Positions 50,651-60,949 of a DNA stretch of 64,000 nt are shown in pieces. The stretch lies in NCBI GenBank assembly GCA_963575745.1, contig CAUYUJ010000892.1, positions 62,001 through 126,000 of the forward strand, read 5' to 3'. The position numbers and the translations under genes are program-made. The notes under the pieces were generated by a model that saw nothing but the letters and a program-made list of their open reading frames with translations, made no database searches and was not told where the DNA came from. Within the stretch, counting starts at the first letter, position 1. The number at the start of each line of letters is the position of its first letter. This DNA is from Prorocentrum cordatum (lineage: Eukaryota; Sar; Dinophyceae; Prorocentrales; Prorocentraceae).

Positions 50651-50857
50651 AACGTCTTGGGGAGAATGAAGCAGGGGGTCGGACCATGGCGGCAGTTCGC
50701 CCGGGCGCAATGTTTCTCAAGAGCCCGGGGGGGGGCGTGGCCGTGGCCGTGGCCTCGGCGCCCCTGGGCGGCGCCGGGCAGAGCCTCAGCGAGAGCTGCC
50801 GCGCCAGCCGCCCAGCCTCACGAGCGGGGGGCCTACGGCAAGGTCGTGTCGCTCAGA

Positions 50858-51050
50858 AGCCTGGAAACGTGGCACCAACATTCAACACAGGCGGTTACTT
50901 CCGCTGGGGGAAGATGCTCCTACAGATTGGTGTTGCTGCTATCTCGGTCGCCCGGAAGCCCGAATACTAGCATCCTCAAGAAGACTGGGATCACCTCCCG
51001 TCGGTGGAGGCGCACCGCCCACATTGGCGTTGGTGTCAACCTCCAGGCCT
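50858..51050. repeat. family G TIR element, copy 1
   Basis: GCCTGGAAACGTGGCACCAAC at the left is inverted at the right as GTTGGTGTCAACCTCCAGGC (about 16 of 21 pair). The same end sequences frame 59517-59896. Confidence 0.7.
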
Positions 51051-51229
51051 CCTAGTGGTGACGGCCCCGGCGCTGGTTCCCAACACCTCGCGGGTCGCTC
51101 TGCCTGGCACGATCGGCGGGCTCTCGATCGCCGGGTCGTTCGGTACTGGCACATTCTGGGCCACTGGCGGCGCTCAACCTCGAACGCCTTCGACCCTCCA
51201 CTCTCGTCCGTCGTGTCGTTCTCACCCCC

Positions 51230-51300
51230 CCTCCCTCACACTTCTCCTCCCCGTCCCTCTCCCTCCCCCCTCCCCTCCCCCCTTCTCCGCCTCCTCTCAC
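51230..51300. repeat. CT-rich simple sequence
   Basis: Pyrimidine run of CCTCCC-type words. Confidence 0.85.
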
Positions 51301-51467
51301 TCTTGTCGAGGGCGTCCACGGGTGGGGGGGGCGCAACTCATGGCCCGAAGCGCGTGCGCCGCCCAGTGGGGACTAGGGGGACGTGTCAAGAAGAGGAGGC
51401 CATGACGTTCGGGAAGATGTCATGGCCCCGGCCATGATATCCACGCGAACCTGCCGTGCGCCGATCG

Positions 51468-51732
51468 AGCTGGTGAACGTTTTCTTTTTCGGCTTTTCGA
51501 CATTGAGCTAAAGAGGGGGAAGGGAGGGGCTCTGGCTCCGGACCTCTGCTTAGTCCGACTGTTTGAAACAGTGCCTTCCTATGGGGAAATCTGATTGGCG
51601 AATCCTGTGGGGGAATCTCGCGGGGGAGGCGGGGCCCCCGTGCTTACTCCACCTGCTTGAAACAGACGCCAAAAACAACCAAGACCTACTCCATGGGGGG
51701 AGGGCGAGGGCCCGCGCCGATTAGCAAAACAA
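51468..51732 (+). repeat. dispersed repeat J, copy 1 (empty site)
   Basis: GGACCTCTGCTTAGTCCGAC, AACAACCAAGACCTACTCCATGG and GCGAGGGCCCGCGCCGAT match 56457-56860. Here ACTCCATGG occurs once, uninterrupted, which is the empty site for the insertion at 56629. Confidence 0.85.
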
Positions 51733-51985
51733 TCCCAAGACGGCCCAAGAGGGCACCAAAACAGCCCTAAAAGGGGGCCAAGAAAGGGAACGCGAACCGA
51801 AGATCCGAGCCTTCCGCCCAAAGAGATCCCTAGGAGGCGCCGAGAGGCGCCCGGGAGGCCCCACGGAAGCCCCCAAGAGGCTTCCAAAAAGGCCCCCCAA
51901 AGGCCCACAAGAGGCCCAAAAACGGCCCCCAAGAGGCCTCGAAACTGCCTCCAAGACGCCCCCGAGAGGCCCCCCGCAAGATCCC
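51733..51985 (-). repeat. repeat H, second copy
   Basis: Minus strand shows irregular GGCCTCTTGGGGGCC units and GCGTTCCCTTTCTTGGCCCC, resembling 44,570-44,770 (GCGTTCCCCCTTTGGGGC). Diverged and shorter. Confidence 0.7.
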
Positions 51986-52269
51986 AACGACCATCCAATA
52001 GGCTTCAGACCCACAACCCAGGCACGGTGGCGGGATGAGCCGAAGGCCGCTTGGTTTTTCCAATGCCCTCGCGGTCTTGGCACCGGGGCGCGACCCCGTG
52101 GACTCGCGATCCCACAGGTGCGTTCCATGCGCGAGGCATCCGCACAGAGCCACCCTGAGTCCACAGGGCCGCGGCCGCAGTGCCGAGACTGCGAGGACGT
52201 GGGCACGCCCAGACCTCCGACGTCGTGGGCTCTGGAAACCGTGGTTCCCAAAAGTCTCCCGTGGGCACC

Positions 52270-53950
52270 GTCGTTGCACGCGCCGCATTCAGAGGAGCTC
52301 GCGATAGGGCCACGAAGCGGGCGAGGGGCGTGCCAACATGGGTGCGGTGGGCGCACGCGAACGCAGCCACTAGGGCCGTCAATGCAATAACCTCCCGAAA
52401 CGTGTGATGGGTTGTGCGAATATGGGCGCGGTGGGCGCATGCGAACGCAACCACTGGGGCAGTGGGATCAGCTCCCTATGGGGCCGCGACTCGTGTGAGG
52501 GGTGTGCAAAAATGTGTGCGGTGGGCACATGCGAACGCACCCACTGGGACCGTCGGTGGAGCTCCCCATGTGGCCACGAAGCGCTCGAGCGTGCAAACAC
52601 AGCCACTGGGGCCGTCGGTGGAGCTACCCACGGGGCCACGAAACGTGTGGGTGTGCCAAACTGGGCGCGGAGGGCGCATGCGAACGCAACAACTGGGGCC
52701 GTCGGTGGATCTCCCCATGGGCCACGAAGCGTGTGAGGGTGCCAAAATGGGTGCGGCGGGCGCATGCGAACACAGCCACTGGGGCCGTCGGCGGGGGCCA
52801 CGAAACGTTTGATGGATGAACCAAAAGGAGTGCGGCGGGCGCACGCGAACGCAGCCACTCGGTTGAGCTGCCTATGGGGCCACGAAGCGTGTGAGGGTGT
52901 GCCAAAAATGGGCGCGGTGGGCGCACGCGAACGCAGCCACTGGGGCCGTCGATGGAGTTCCCTATGGGGCCACGTAACGAGTGAGGGGTTGTGCCAAAAT
53001 CGGCGCGGTCGGCGTATGCGAACGAAGCGATTGGGCCCGTCGGTAAAACATTCGATGGTGCCACGAAGCGTGTGAGGAGTGTGCCAAGATGGGTGCGGTG
53101 GGCGCATGCGAACGCAACCATTGGCGCCGTGGGTTGAACTCCCTATGGGGCCGCGAAACGTTTGAGGAATGTGCCAAAAATGGGCGCGGTGAGCGCATGC
53201 GAACGAAACCATTGGGGCAGTCGGTGGAGCTGTCTATGGGTCCACGAAGCGTGTAAGCATACGAACGCAGCCGCTGGGGCCGTCGGTGAAGCTCCCGAAA
53301 GGGGCCACGAACTGTGTGAGAGCTGTGCCAAAATGTGTACGGTGGGCGCATTCGAACGCAACCAGTGGGGCCGTCGGTGGAGCTCCCTTTTGGGCCACGA
53401 AACTTGGAGGGGTGAGCCAAAATGGATGTGGTGGGCGCGTGCGAACGCAGCCACTGGGGCCGTCGGTGGAGCTGTCTATGGGGCCACGAAACGTGTGAGG
53501 GGTGTGCCAATCATGTGTGCGGTGGGCGCATGCGAACGCAGCCATTCGGGCCGTCGGTGGAGCTCCCTCTGGGGCCACGAAACTTGGGAGGGGTGAGCCA
53601 GAATGAATGCGGTGGGCGCATGCAGCCACTGGGGCCGTCAATGGAGCTGTCCATGGGACCACGACACATGTGAGGGGTGTGCCAAACTGGGTGCGGTGTG
53701 CGCACGCGAACGCAGCCACTAGGGCCGTCGATGGAGATCCCTATGGGGCCACGAAGCGTGTGAGGGGTGTGCCAAAATGGGTGCGGTTGGCGCATACGAA
53801 CGTAACCACTGGGGCAGCCGGTGGAGCCGTTTATGGGGCCGCGAAACGTGAGGGTTGTGCAAACATGTGCGCGGTGAGCACATGCGAACGCAGCCACTGG
53901 GACCTTCGGTGGCGCTACCTATGGGGCCACGAAACGTGTGAGGGGTGTCA
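52270..53950 (+). repeat. 90-bp minisatellite, about 19 units
   Basis: Tandem units of about 88-92 bp: GCCACGAA(G/A)CGTGTGAGGGGTGTGCC, AAAATGGGTGCGGTGGGCGC, GCGAACGCAGCCACTGGGGC and CGTCGGTGGAGCTCCC. Units are diverged, and the 90-bp period gives long artefactual frames on both strands. Confidence 0.95.
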
Positions 53951-54104
53951 AAAAACAGAAACATGTGGAGGCCAGAGGCAAGGAGGGGGAGGAGGGAGGA
54001 GGGGGAGGTGGGAGGGACGCGGGGCACTGTCTCTTCAAAACGAGAACCCAACACCACAAGATGGTTGAGAAGAAGTCTGGACCAGCCCGTAATGGGATAC
54101 CAAG

Positions 54105-54177
54105 GCCGTGCGGTGACAGAACGTGCGGTGACCTCGTCATCTCTAACGACCTCACCGCATGGTCCGTCACCGAACGG
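54105..54177. repeat. family F fold-back repeat
   Basis: CCGTGCGGTGAC...CGTGCGGTGA at the left is inverted as TCACCGCATGG...GTCACCGAACGG at the right (about 21 of 26 pair). Confidence 0.7.
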
Positions 54178-54237
54178 CTTTGGAGCGTTCAACGCCCCAG
54201 TCGCCCAGGTCATCCTGGAAGAACGACCCGAGTCCCA

Positions 54238-54296
54238 AAACCGTGTGGTGACCCCGAATCCACACTGACTCACCACACGGTATGGTCACCGAACTG
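54238..54296. repeat. family F fold-back repeat
   Basis: AACCGTGTGGTGACC and ACTCACCACACGGTATGGTCACC form inverted arms around a short loop. Sixty bases from the previous copy. Confidence 0.65.
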
Positions 54297-54369
54297 TTTG
54301 GGGGCCCCCGACTTTTACCCCCAATCATTTTTGACAGTCCCGGAGCCCGGCGAGGGCCCCAGGAGTTGG

Positions 54370-54600
54370 AAGCGTCCGGGGGTCTGCATGGGCCCCGAGA
54401 AAATCCGCTAACAATGGGGGACGAGTGCAGTTCCGCTCAAAATCGGTCCCCAGATCCCTCCCCATGTTGAATCTGACAAGTGTTTCGAGCAGCGTCCAGC
54501 CGTGGCGACGATGGGGGCCTACTTCTCTCCCCCCTTCTGCTGGCCAGGCAAACAGGTGCTGGGCCACCTCAGCCCCCCAGCCGGCTCCAACCAGGGAGGC
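54370..54600 (-). repeat. dispersed repeat K, copy 2
   Basis: Complementary-strand counterpart of 49790-50070 (GGGGGGCTGAGGTGGCCCAG on the minus strand). Confidence 0.6.
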
Positions 54601-55190
54601 CGAAGACAGCCCAAAAACCGTCCGTCGCATTCTTGCCCACTGCGCGAGGATGAGGGCAACGTTAGAGTCAACCCGTATCATAAGGATGCGCGGTAGGGAT
54701 GCAAGGGACTTGGAGGCCCATGTTAACGTGTTTTCGAACGAGGTTGGCCAGCGAAAGTCGCTAAGGATGGGCCGAAGGGGCAAGGACGCAAGGGTAGCCT
54801 TGGAAGGTTGCCCATCCTTCCCATGAGGCTTGACCGTAGGGGAGGACCAGATCAAGGGTGGGACGCACAGAGACATACTAATACTGTATGTCCTCCTTGG
54901 AGGCGAGCGTCCGACCCGAACATAGAATATACGCATTTTGTAGTATATCGTTTCCCGAGCGGTGTGGCCAGAAAGCGCCCGCCACGACGCATACTACAAG
55001 ATTCCTCAGTGCGCGCGTCGCTGGGGTGACGCCGCAGGGGGGGGAACATCGAGCCTGTCGCCAGTAGGTTGGCGAGGTGTCCCCGGTAGCGACTCCGCAC
55101 GCCCCTATGGGCGGGGTGGGCTATCGGGCACCTACCGGCCACGAGTGGGCGAAGTGGCAGCCGATACGCGCTGTCCCCCCCCCTCCCTGT
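54600..55190. other. no gene seen
   Basis: Unique-looking sequence; short open frames on both strands without motifs. Confidence 0.45.
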
Positions 55191-55337
55191 GATGGGCCTG
55201 TTTTCCACCACGACCACCATTAGGTAGCACGGGGGATGAGGGGAGGATGGAGAGGTGCTCTTTCTCCTCCTCTCCCTCCTCCTTCTCCTCCTCCACCCCT
55301 CCTACCTGTCGTAGTGATGGTGGAAAATCGGCCCATC
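55191..55337. repeat. family E TIR element, copy 1
   Basis: GATGGGCCTGTTTTCCACCA at the left and GTGGAAAATCGGCCCATC at the right are inverted; the interior has a CTC-rich run. Compare 61209-61346. Confidence 0.8.
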
Positions 55338-55360
55338 ACCCTGAGCCTACAGCCTACAGT

Positions 55361-55520
55361 AGAGGCCCGACCAAAAGAAACCTTCCACAAGAAACCCAAC
55401 CCATAACGTCCATGGGTTTTGGCGTAGGAGCCGCTACGCCTTCCACAGCAAAACCATCGAAACCCAAGAAACCCAGGGCACCTTGGAGGCAAGCAGAGTG
55501 TCTCTTGGCATGGGCCTCCG
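55361..55520 (+). repeat. dispersed repeat I, copy 2
   Basis: Matches 10930-11112 over CAAAAGAAACCTTCCACAAG, ACGCCTTCCACAGCAAAACC and GAAACCCAGGGCACCTTGGA. Confidence 0.85.
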
Positions 55521-55663
55521 CTGTTATCCCCTCTGACGCTGCCCGCGACGCGAGGCCCCAGTGCTCCCCGCCCGCGGCAGCCGCCAGGAGCTCCATCGAG
55601 CCCGGGTCCGACAGCAGATGCTCCAGCAGCTCCCAGTCGCCGCCGTCCAGCCCCGCCCTCACG

Positions 55664-55806
55664 GAGGCCTCCCACTTGGGCTCCGAGCAGATGGAGTCGG
55701 GGGGTCGCGCCGCATCGCCGATGCATCGCCGATGCCGACGCATCGGCGTTGCGTTGACGTCGGCGCAGCTGGCGTGGGGAAAATCGGGCTCCACATCGAG
55801 CCGCAC
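55664..55806. repeat. family A, left half
   Basis: GGAGGCCTCCCACTTGGGCTC, CGAGCAGATGGAGTCGGG, core words and the hinge GGCGTGGGGAAAATCGGGCT, then stops; the right half follows separately at 55981. Confidence 0.8.
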
Positions 55807-55980
55807 CCTGAGATCCAACAGCACGACAAAAATACAACAGCTAGAAAAATCACGACCAGAGCCATGGACCCCGCCCTTCTGCTACATTCGTCGAGCCGGA
55901 CAGGTCTGCGATGGTCCCGGGGCCCGAAACTGGGTGAAGACGCCCGGCGCAAAGAGCTCGAGACGCCAGGTTCCCAATAC

Positions 55981-56075
55981 CGACGTGGAGAACATCGGGA
56001 TCCGCATCGAGCCGCATCGCCGATGCGGCGCGACCCGTCGGCCCCATCTGCTCGGACCCCAATGGGGAGGCCTGG
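55981..56075. repeat. family A, right half
   Basis: Begins at the hinge (GACGTGGAGAACATCGGGAT), then GCATCGCCGATGCGGCGCG and the right arm CCCCATCTGCTCGG...GGGGAGGCC. The hinge is present in both halves, so this is not a simple split. Confidence 0.8.
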
Positions 56076-56111
56076 AGCTCCCAAGAAGCCTTTCCAGGAG
56101 CCCGGCCGCAT

Positions 56112-56225
56112 TCTTAGAAGTGCCGATGCATCGCCGGCGTCGCCGACGCATCGCCGATGCATCAGAGGTGCAGTGGCGATGCGGCGCGATCCCTCGGCCC
56201 AGTCCATGGTGGGCCCTGGAAAAAA
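56112..56225. repeat. family A, degenerate
   Basis: GCCGATGCATCGCCGGCGTC, GACGCATCGCCGATGCATC and GCGGCGCGATCCCTCGGCCC; arms largely lost. Confidence 0.65.
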
Positions 56226-56456
56226 CGACCAAGCCCTTTTTTGTTACCTGTTCCGCTCCACCGTGTTGGGGCCAGCTCTGGCGCCGTCATTTTTCCCCAA
56301 TTCCGTCGCCGCTTTTGCGGTTCCGGTTCCTGGTCCAATTCTGAAGCTGTTTTTTGTTCCCATTGCTGTGAGGCATTTCTTCACCGCTCTCATGATCCAT
56401 AGACATTGCGTCGAGAGCGGGGGAAAACAAAACTGCCGCTTCTGGGACCCACTCAG

Positions 56457-56860
56457 GTGAGCGTTTTCTCATTCAGCGTTTCGACATCGGGCGGAAGGGG
56501 GGGGAGGAGTGTTGGTCTGGATCCGGACCTCTGCTTAGTGCGACTGTTTGCAGCAGTGCGTCCTAATTATGGGGGAGGTTCCACCTGCTCGAAACAGGCA
56601 CCCAAAACAACCAAAATCTACTCCATGGTATGTTGCTCCCGTCGTACTTAAAGATCACATCCCAGAAATAATTTCGAGCGCCCGGAAAGTGTCGAAACGG
56701 TGTCGGACGAGTGTCTCTCAGGGCCCGACACGTGAAAACCATTGAAAGTCGCTATTTTCTGGGGGCTCGAAATTCTTTCTCATGGTCAAAGCTAAAGTAG
56801 GCTAGAACATCATAACTCCATGGGGGGGGCGCGAGGGCCCGCGCCGATCGGCCAAACAAA
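56457..56860 (+). repeat. dispersed repeat J, copy 2, with insertion
   Basis: Same sequence as 51468-51732 but interrupted at ACTCCATGG by a 186-bp element. Confidence 0.85.
56629..56814. mobile_element. short element with 9-bp target duplication
   Basis: 186 bp flanked by ACTCCATGG (56620-56628 and 56815-56823). Ends TATGTTG... and ...AACATCATA are loosely inverted (TATG.TG.TC). The empty site is at about 51690-51700. A 9-bp duplication is typical of Mutator-like elements. No coding capacity. Confidence 0.8.
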
Positions 56861-57032
56861 GAATAAGAAAGCGATCACCAGGCCCCGTCTGTCGGGTCGG
56901 TCTCCAATTTGGGGAGGCCTGTGGACCTCAGCACGTCCACGTGCCCGTGGCCCAGAGCCCGCAGCAAAGCCTCCAGCGTCCAGCGGTGCCAGAAGGGCGG
57001 CCGCACCTCTCGGGGGGCAGCCCAGACCATTT

Positions 57033-57199
57033 GGCGGCGCGCAGAGGGGGGTGGGGGGAGGGGGGAGGGCTTCTCAGAAGGAGGCTGCTTCTGAGAAGGC
57101 GCTGCCCTTACATCTGTAGATACGGCCCGCGCCTTCTAAGAAGCAGGGGTGCTTCGAAGAAGCCATCCCCCTCCCCCCCCCCCCCCTCTGCGCGCGGCT
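57033..57199. repeat. family D TIR element, copy 1
   Basis: Left GGCGGCGCGCAGAGGGGGGT, right CCCCCTCTGCGCGCGGC: inverted. The interior pairs too (CTTCTGAGAAGGCGC with GCGCCTTCTAAGAAGC), so the whole element can fold back. Confidence 0.85.
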
Positions 57200-57239
57200 G
57201 AACCATGCTCGCGCGGTGCGCAACAAGGCTCGAGCTAAG

Positions 57240-57420
57240 CAGTGCTTTTCGGTTTCGTTTTTGCGTTAGGTGTCCTTCGTTCTATCTTCGTTCTGCCGTT
57301 ACCGCGAAACGAAATCAAAACGAAGACGGTCCACGAAATCACCAGACCACCATTTAGCTCGAGCCCTGCATCACAACGGGATGGTTTCGGCTGTTTCTGT
57401 CGCGTTTCGGCGACTCCAAA
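57240..57420. other. no gene seen
   Basis: Contains CGTTTTTGCGTTAGGTGTCC and repeated GTTTCGGTTTCG-like words; no coding support. Confidence 0.4.
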
Positions 57421-57950
57421 GGGTGCGGTTTGCAAAGGGTGTGGCTTGCAACCCGCGCCTGGGGGAGGCGGCGAGGACCTCGACGGAGATCTCCGCCGCG
57501 CCCCGACGGGGGCTCGTCAAACCTGGGGCTCAGCGCAAGAACCCCCTGAGCCATAACGGGCGCCGATCGCAGACCACACCCCAGCATAACATCACATACT
57601 GTAGTCGCCGAGCGCTGACTGCTCCACAGCGAGCGAGCGTTTACGCCCTGCTTCCTGTTCTGGGACCATCACAGATCGATCTGGCTCGAAAGATGCAGCA
57701 GAAAGATGGGGTCTAGGACCTCTGTCGAATTCTTCCACGATGTTGCAAGACATGATGCTCGCGTCGTGGGGCCCTCGCCGGGCCCTTGGGCCTTCAAGCA
57801 AAACAACTCGGGGAAAGAAATGAGTCGGAACTTGCAGGGACCCTGTAGTCAAAACACAGGACATCGCATGTCTTGGAGAGGCCGTGCCCTCTTCGTCGGA
57901 AAACCATACCTGGGCTGCACGCAACAGTGACCCTAGGCAAGAGTGACGTT
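57420..57950. repeat. dispersed-repeat sequence, part shared with 58,970-59,170
   Basis: GCGAGGACCTCGACGGAG(A)TCTCCGC followed by CGCCCCGA and AACGGCGCCGATGGCAAACC-like words recur at 59,030-59,130, with GGTGTGG(C/T)TTGCAACC in both. ATCACAGATCGATCTGGCTC recalls 9,115-9,140. Confidence 0.55.
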
Positions 57951-58423
57951 CCGTGCGCGGATGAAGGGGGGCAGCGTGGCCAAGTCCAAGCGCGCAAGCA
58001 GAGGCCATCGCATCCAGCTCAACGATCGGGGGACGCCGATGAGCGGGCACCAAATGTCACTCTGGCGAAGGGTCACTCCTACGTGCAGTCGACTGTCTGC
58101 CCCTCCCGCGCTTGCTCGGCACACCAGGCCACGGTGCCCGAGGCCCCCCGCGCTCACCGCCGATCGATTAACTCGACGTGCGGGCCTCCTCCCCCCCCCC
58201 GCCTCCGCGGCTGCCCTCTGCTCTGCCGCCAATCCTTGCGCCCCGCGCCCGGTGCACTACTACTCGCCACTGCCCGTGCAGTCTTCGGTTTCGTGCGTGT
58301 TTTGTCGCAAGATGATCCAGGATGCTCCTCAGTGGTCCTCGCCGAGGGAGAAAAAACACACGTCCGAGCGATGCCAAGCCTCTGCTTGTCCGCCAGTCCG
58401 TGCGCCCCGCGCCCAGTGTACTA

Positions 58424-58602
58424 AAGGCCTCCCAGTCGGGGTCGGAGTAGATGGGGTCGGAGGATCGCGCCGCATCGCCGATGCATTGTCGGCGATGCGG
58501 CGCGGAGAAAATCTGGCTCCACATCGAGCCGCATCACCGATGCATCGGCGATAGGACGCAACCTTCCGAGCCCGTCTGCTCAGGCCCGATCTGGGAGGCC
58601 CA
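58424..58602. repeat. family A fold-back repeat, full copy
   Basis: Left AGGCCTCCCAGTCGGGGTCG then GAGTAGATGGGGTCGGAGG; right TCCGAGCCCGTCTGCTCAGG...GGGAGGCCC. Short core. Confidence 0.9.
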
Positions 58603-58608
58603 GAAATT

Positions 58609-58780
58609 TGGCGGCGCGCTCAGGGGGTAGGGGGAGGAGGGGTGCTTATTAGAACGAGGCTGCTCCGTAAAGGCGCCTGCCTGGCATCTTTTGACTATAG
58701 AGAAGGCCCGCGCCTTCTACGAAACAGGCGTGCGTCTAAGCAGCATTGCACCATGCCCCTACCCCCCTCTGCGCGTGGCC
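58609..58780. repeat. family D TIR element, copy 2
   Basis: Left GGCGGCGCGCTCAGGGGGTA, right TACCCCCCTCTGCGCGTGGCC. The interior AAGGCCCGCGCCTTCTA is shared with the other copies. It abuts the family A copy just before it. Confidence 0.85.
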
Positions 58781-59382
58781 GAGATGTACCGAGGGATGCC
58801 CCCTCAAAATAATTTCGCTGAATCAGCGACAGTACGTAACACGTCAATAAATCGACTAACACTTTCCGTCTTTTTATGTTTTCGCAGATTCGACGAACAT
58901 TTCAATTTGGGTGTGAATCAATTCTGTAGTCGATTGCCTACTCGAATCTGGGTCGCCGACTCCACAAGATGTGACTTGCAAAAGGTGTGGTTTGCAACCA
59001 GCACCCTGGGGGACACCCTGGCGGGCGGGCGGGGACCTCGACAGAGCTCTCCGCTGCGCCCCGAGGAGGCCCGACAAGGACAGCGTCGTGCTCCCCAGGC
59101 CCCAACGGCGCCGATGGCAAACCACACCCCGGCGTAACCATACCCTCTGTAGCCGCCGACTGGGAGGCCAAGAAATAGCGAGGGATGCCCCCTCGTGGGC
59201 CCCTCGGAGCTCGATGGTCCACCGCGTCGTCCTCGGCGTCCAGAGGCCCCCGTGGCCCCCAGGGCCGTCAGGGCCCGAGCCGGGGCGAGAGGCAGGCTGG
59301 GGCCCCGGACTCCCTTCTGGGGCCCAGAGATCGATTTTCAGCAGAAGCTGGTCGGGCGTGGGACGCAAAAGGTGCTGCTCCT

Positions 59383-59434
59383 CCGCCTCCTCCTCCTCCT
59401 CCTCCTCCTCCTCCTCCTCCTCCTCCTCCTCCTC
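59383..59434. repeat. (CCT)n microsatellite
   Basis: About 17 CCT triplets. Confidence 0.95.
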
Positions 59435-59516
59435 ACCGCTTTTCAGCGGTGCGGGGGAGCCAGTTGGCCCGCACCGAGGGCCACTCTGGCGAAGGCTCAC
59501 TCTTGCGTGTTTGGGG

Positions 59517-59896
59517 GGCCTGGAAAATTGGCACCAACACCAAAACAGGGAGGTGCCTCCATCTGGGGAAGACGATCGTGGATTTTTGTGCTGGTGGTCA
59601 TCTCTCGGCCATCTGAGAAGCCCGAGTATCACCAGCACCGCGACCCAGACATGCGATATCTTGATTTGTTCAAAACGGGGTCCCCAGAAGTCCTGACACC
59701 TTCCCCAAGGCCGTTTGTTCGTTCTGACCCTTTTTTCTCTGTCCCAGGGCCCGGCATGGGCCCCCAGAAACCGGAAACTGCCAAGAACCAGGGGTCGCGG
59801 TCTTTCACGACGCGAGCACGTCTGGGGATCCAGGACCACCTTCTTTCTGCGGAGGTAATCGCCAACACCGGGGTTGGTGTCAACCTCTAGGCCTCC
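59517..59896. repeat. family G TIR element, copy 2
   Basis: GGCCTGGAAAATTGGCACCA at the left is inverted as TTGGTGTCAACCTCTAGGCC at the right. Longer than copy 1; the interior differs. Confidence 0.7.
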
Positions 59897-59916
59897 GAGT
59901 GCAGTGGACTTTCGTT

Positions 59917-60252
59917 GGCGGCGCGCACAAGGGGGTAGGGGGAGGGAGGAAGGCTCCTTAGAAGGAGGCTACTTCTGAGAAGGCGCTGGCCCTACATCTA
60001 CAGACAAGGCCCGCGCCTCCTGGGTGCTTCTAAGAGAGGCTTCCCCCCCTCCCGCCACCTAAGAAGAAGCCAGGACGAGGATAATTTCGGGGGGGAAATC
60101 GAGAATCTCTGCAATCCGGTGCCGCAGCCGCCACGGCCTTCTCAGAACGTTCTGGAACGCTCTGAAGGCGTTCCGGAACGCTCTGGAACGGACTTATCCT
60201 CGTCCTAGCCCCGTTCGATTCCCCCCTCCCGCTACCCCCCTCTGCGCGTGGC
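59917..60252. repeat. family D TIR element, copy 3, with nested insertion
   Basis: Left GGCGGCGCGCACAAGGGGGT, right TACCCCCCTCTGCGCGTGGC. Interrupted after CCCCTCCCGCCACC, which recurs as CCCCTCCCGCTACC after the insertion. Confidence 0.85.
60072..60206. repeat. nested 135-bp TIR element
   Basis: AGGACGAGGATAA (60072-60084) is exactly inverted as TTATCCTCGTCCT (60194-60206). Inside, GGAACGCTCTG recurs and is itself partly palindromic. Confidence 0.85.
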
Positions 60253-60492
60253 AGGTTTCGCGCACCGCACGACCTCCGCCGCAGTCCACAGCCACGGGGT
60301 GTGGCACTCGTGCGGCCAGCCTCGGCGGCGCCCATAGCATGGGGGCGGTGCGGGGGGGGAGGGGGGGGCGGCCCTCCGAGCAGACCGGGGGGGTGCTTCT
60401 AAAACTCGCCATGGCTCGGGCGTCCACTGCCCGGGCATTGCTCGGCTTACTGCGTGCATGTTCTCGCAAGATGGTGCAGGGTGCCCTTGGAT

Positions 60493-60664
60493 TTAAGTCG
60501 GGCGTGTCCTCCTACAGGCAGATTTTGAACGAAAAAATATAAATACCAACAACAATAATCCCAAAAAGTCAAAACAATGTTAATACAAAAATCGTCCCCT
60601 GACTGTTTTTTTTTTTTTTACTATTTTTGAACATGCCTCCTGTAGAGGGACATGCACGACTCAA
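60493..60664. repeat. family C TIR element, copy
   Basis: Left TTAAGTCGGGCGTGTCCTCC then TACAGG; right CCTGTAGAGGGACATGCACG then ACTCAA. A/T-rich interior with a T run of 14, as in the copy at 9708. Confidence 0.85.
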
Positions 60665-60949
60665 CCCTCGATGGTCCTCGCCGAGGGCAAACAACTGCAG
60701 ACGTCCGAACGATGCCGAGGAGAAGACAGGGGACCCTCTCAGAAGGCCATGGGTCGGAAGCTGGGCGAAGGCTGGCAAATCCATGTCTGCTAAAACGATC
60801 TTCCCGGAAGAGAAAAAAAACATATTTCTGAAAGAAAACTCAGCGATCTAAATAGTAAACGGGCTGCTTCCCGAAGAAAAGAACAATTTCCCAGAGCTCC
60901 GTTTTAGCAACCACGGGTTTGCCAGCCTGGCTTCTGAATAGGGCTTCTG

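Noticed and set aside
52379-53719. Long frames of 150-280 residues on both strands
   Set aside because: Created by the 90-bp minisatellite; no frame is favoured and units shift frame.
56157-56460. Plus-strand frames of about 80-300 residues over 55.5-56.5 kb
   Set aside because: Run through two family A pieces; no domain and no codon bias.
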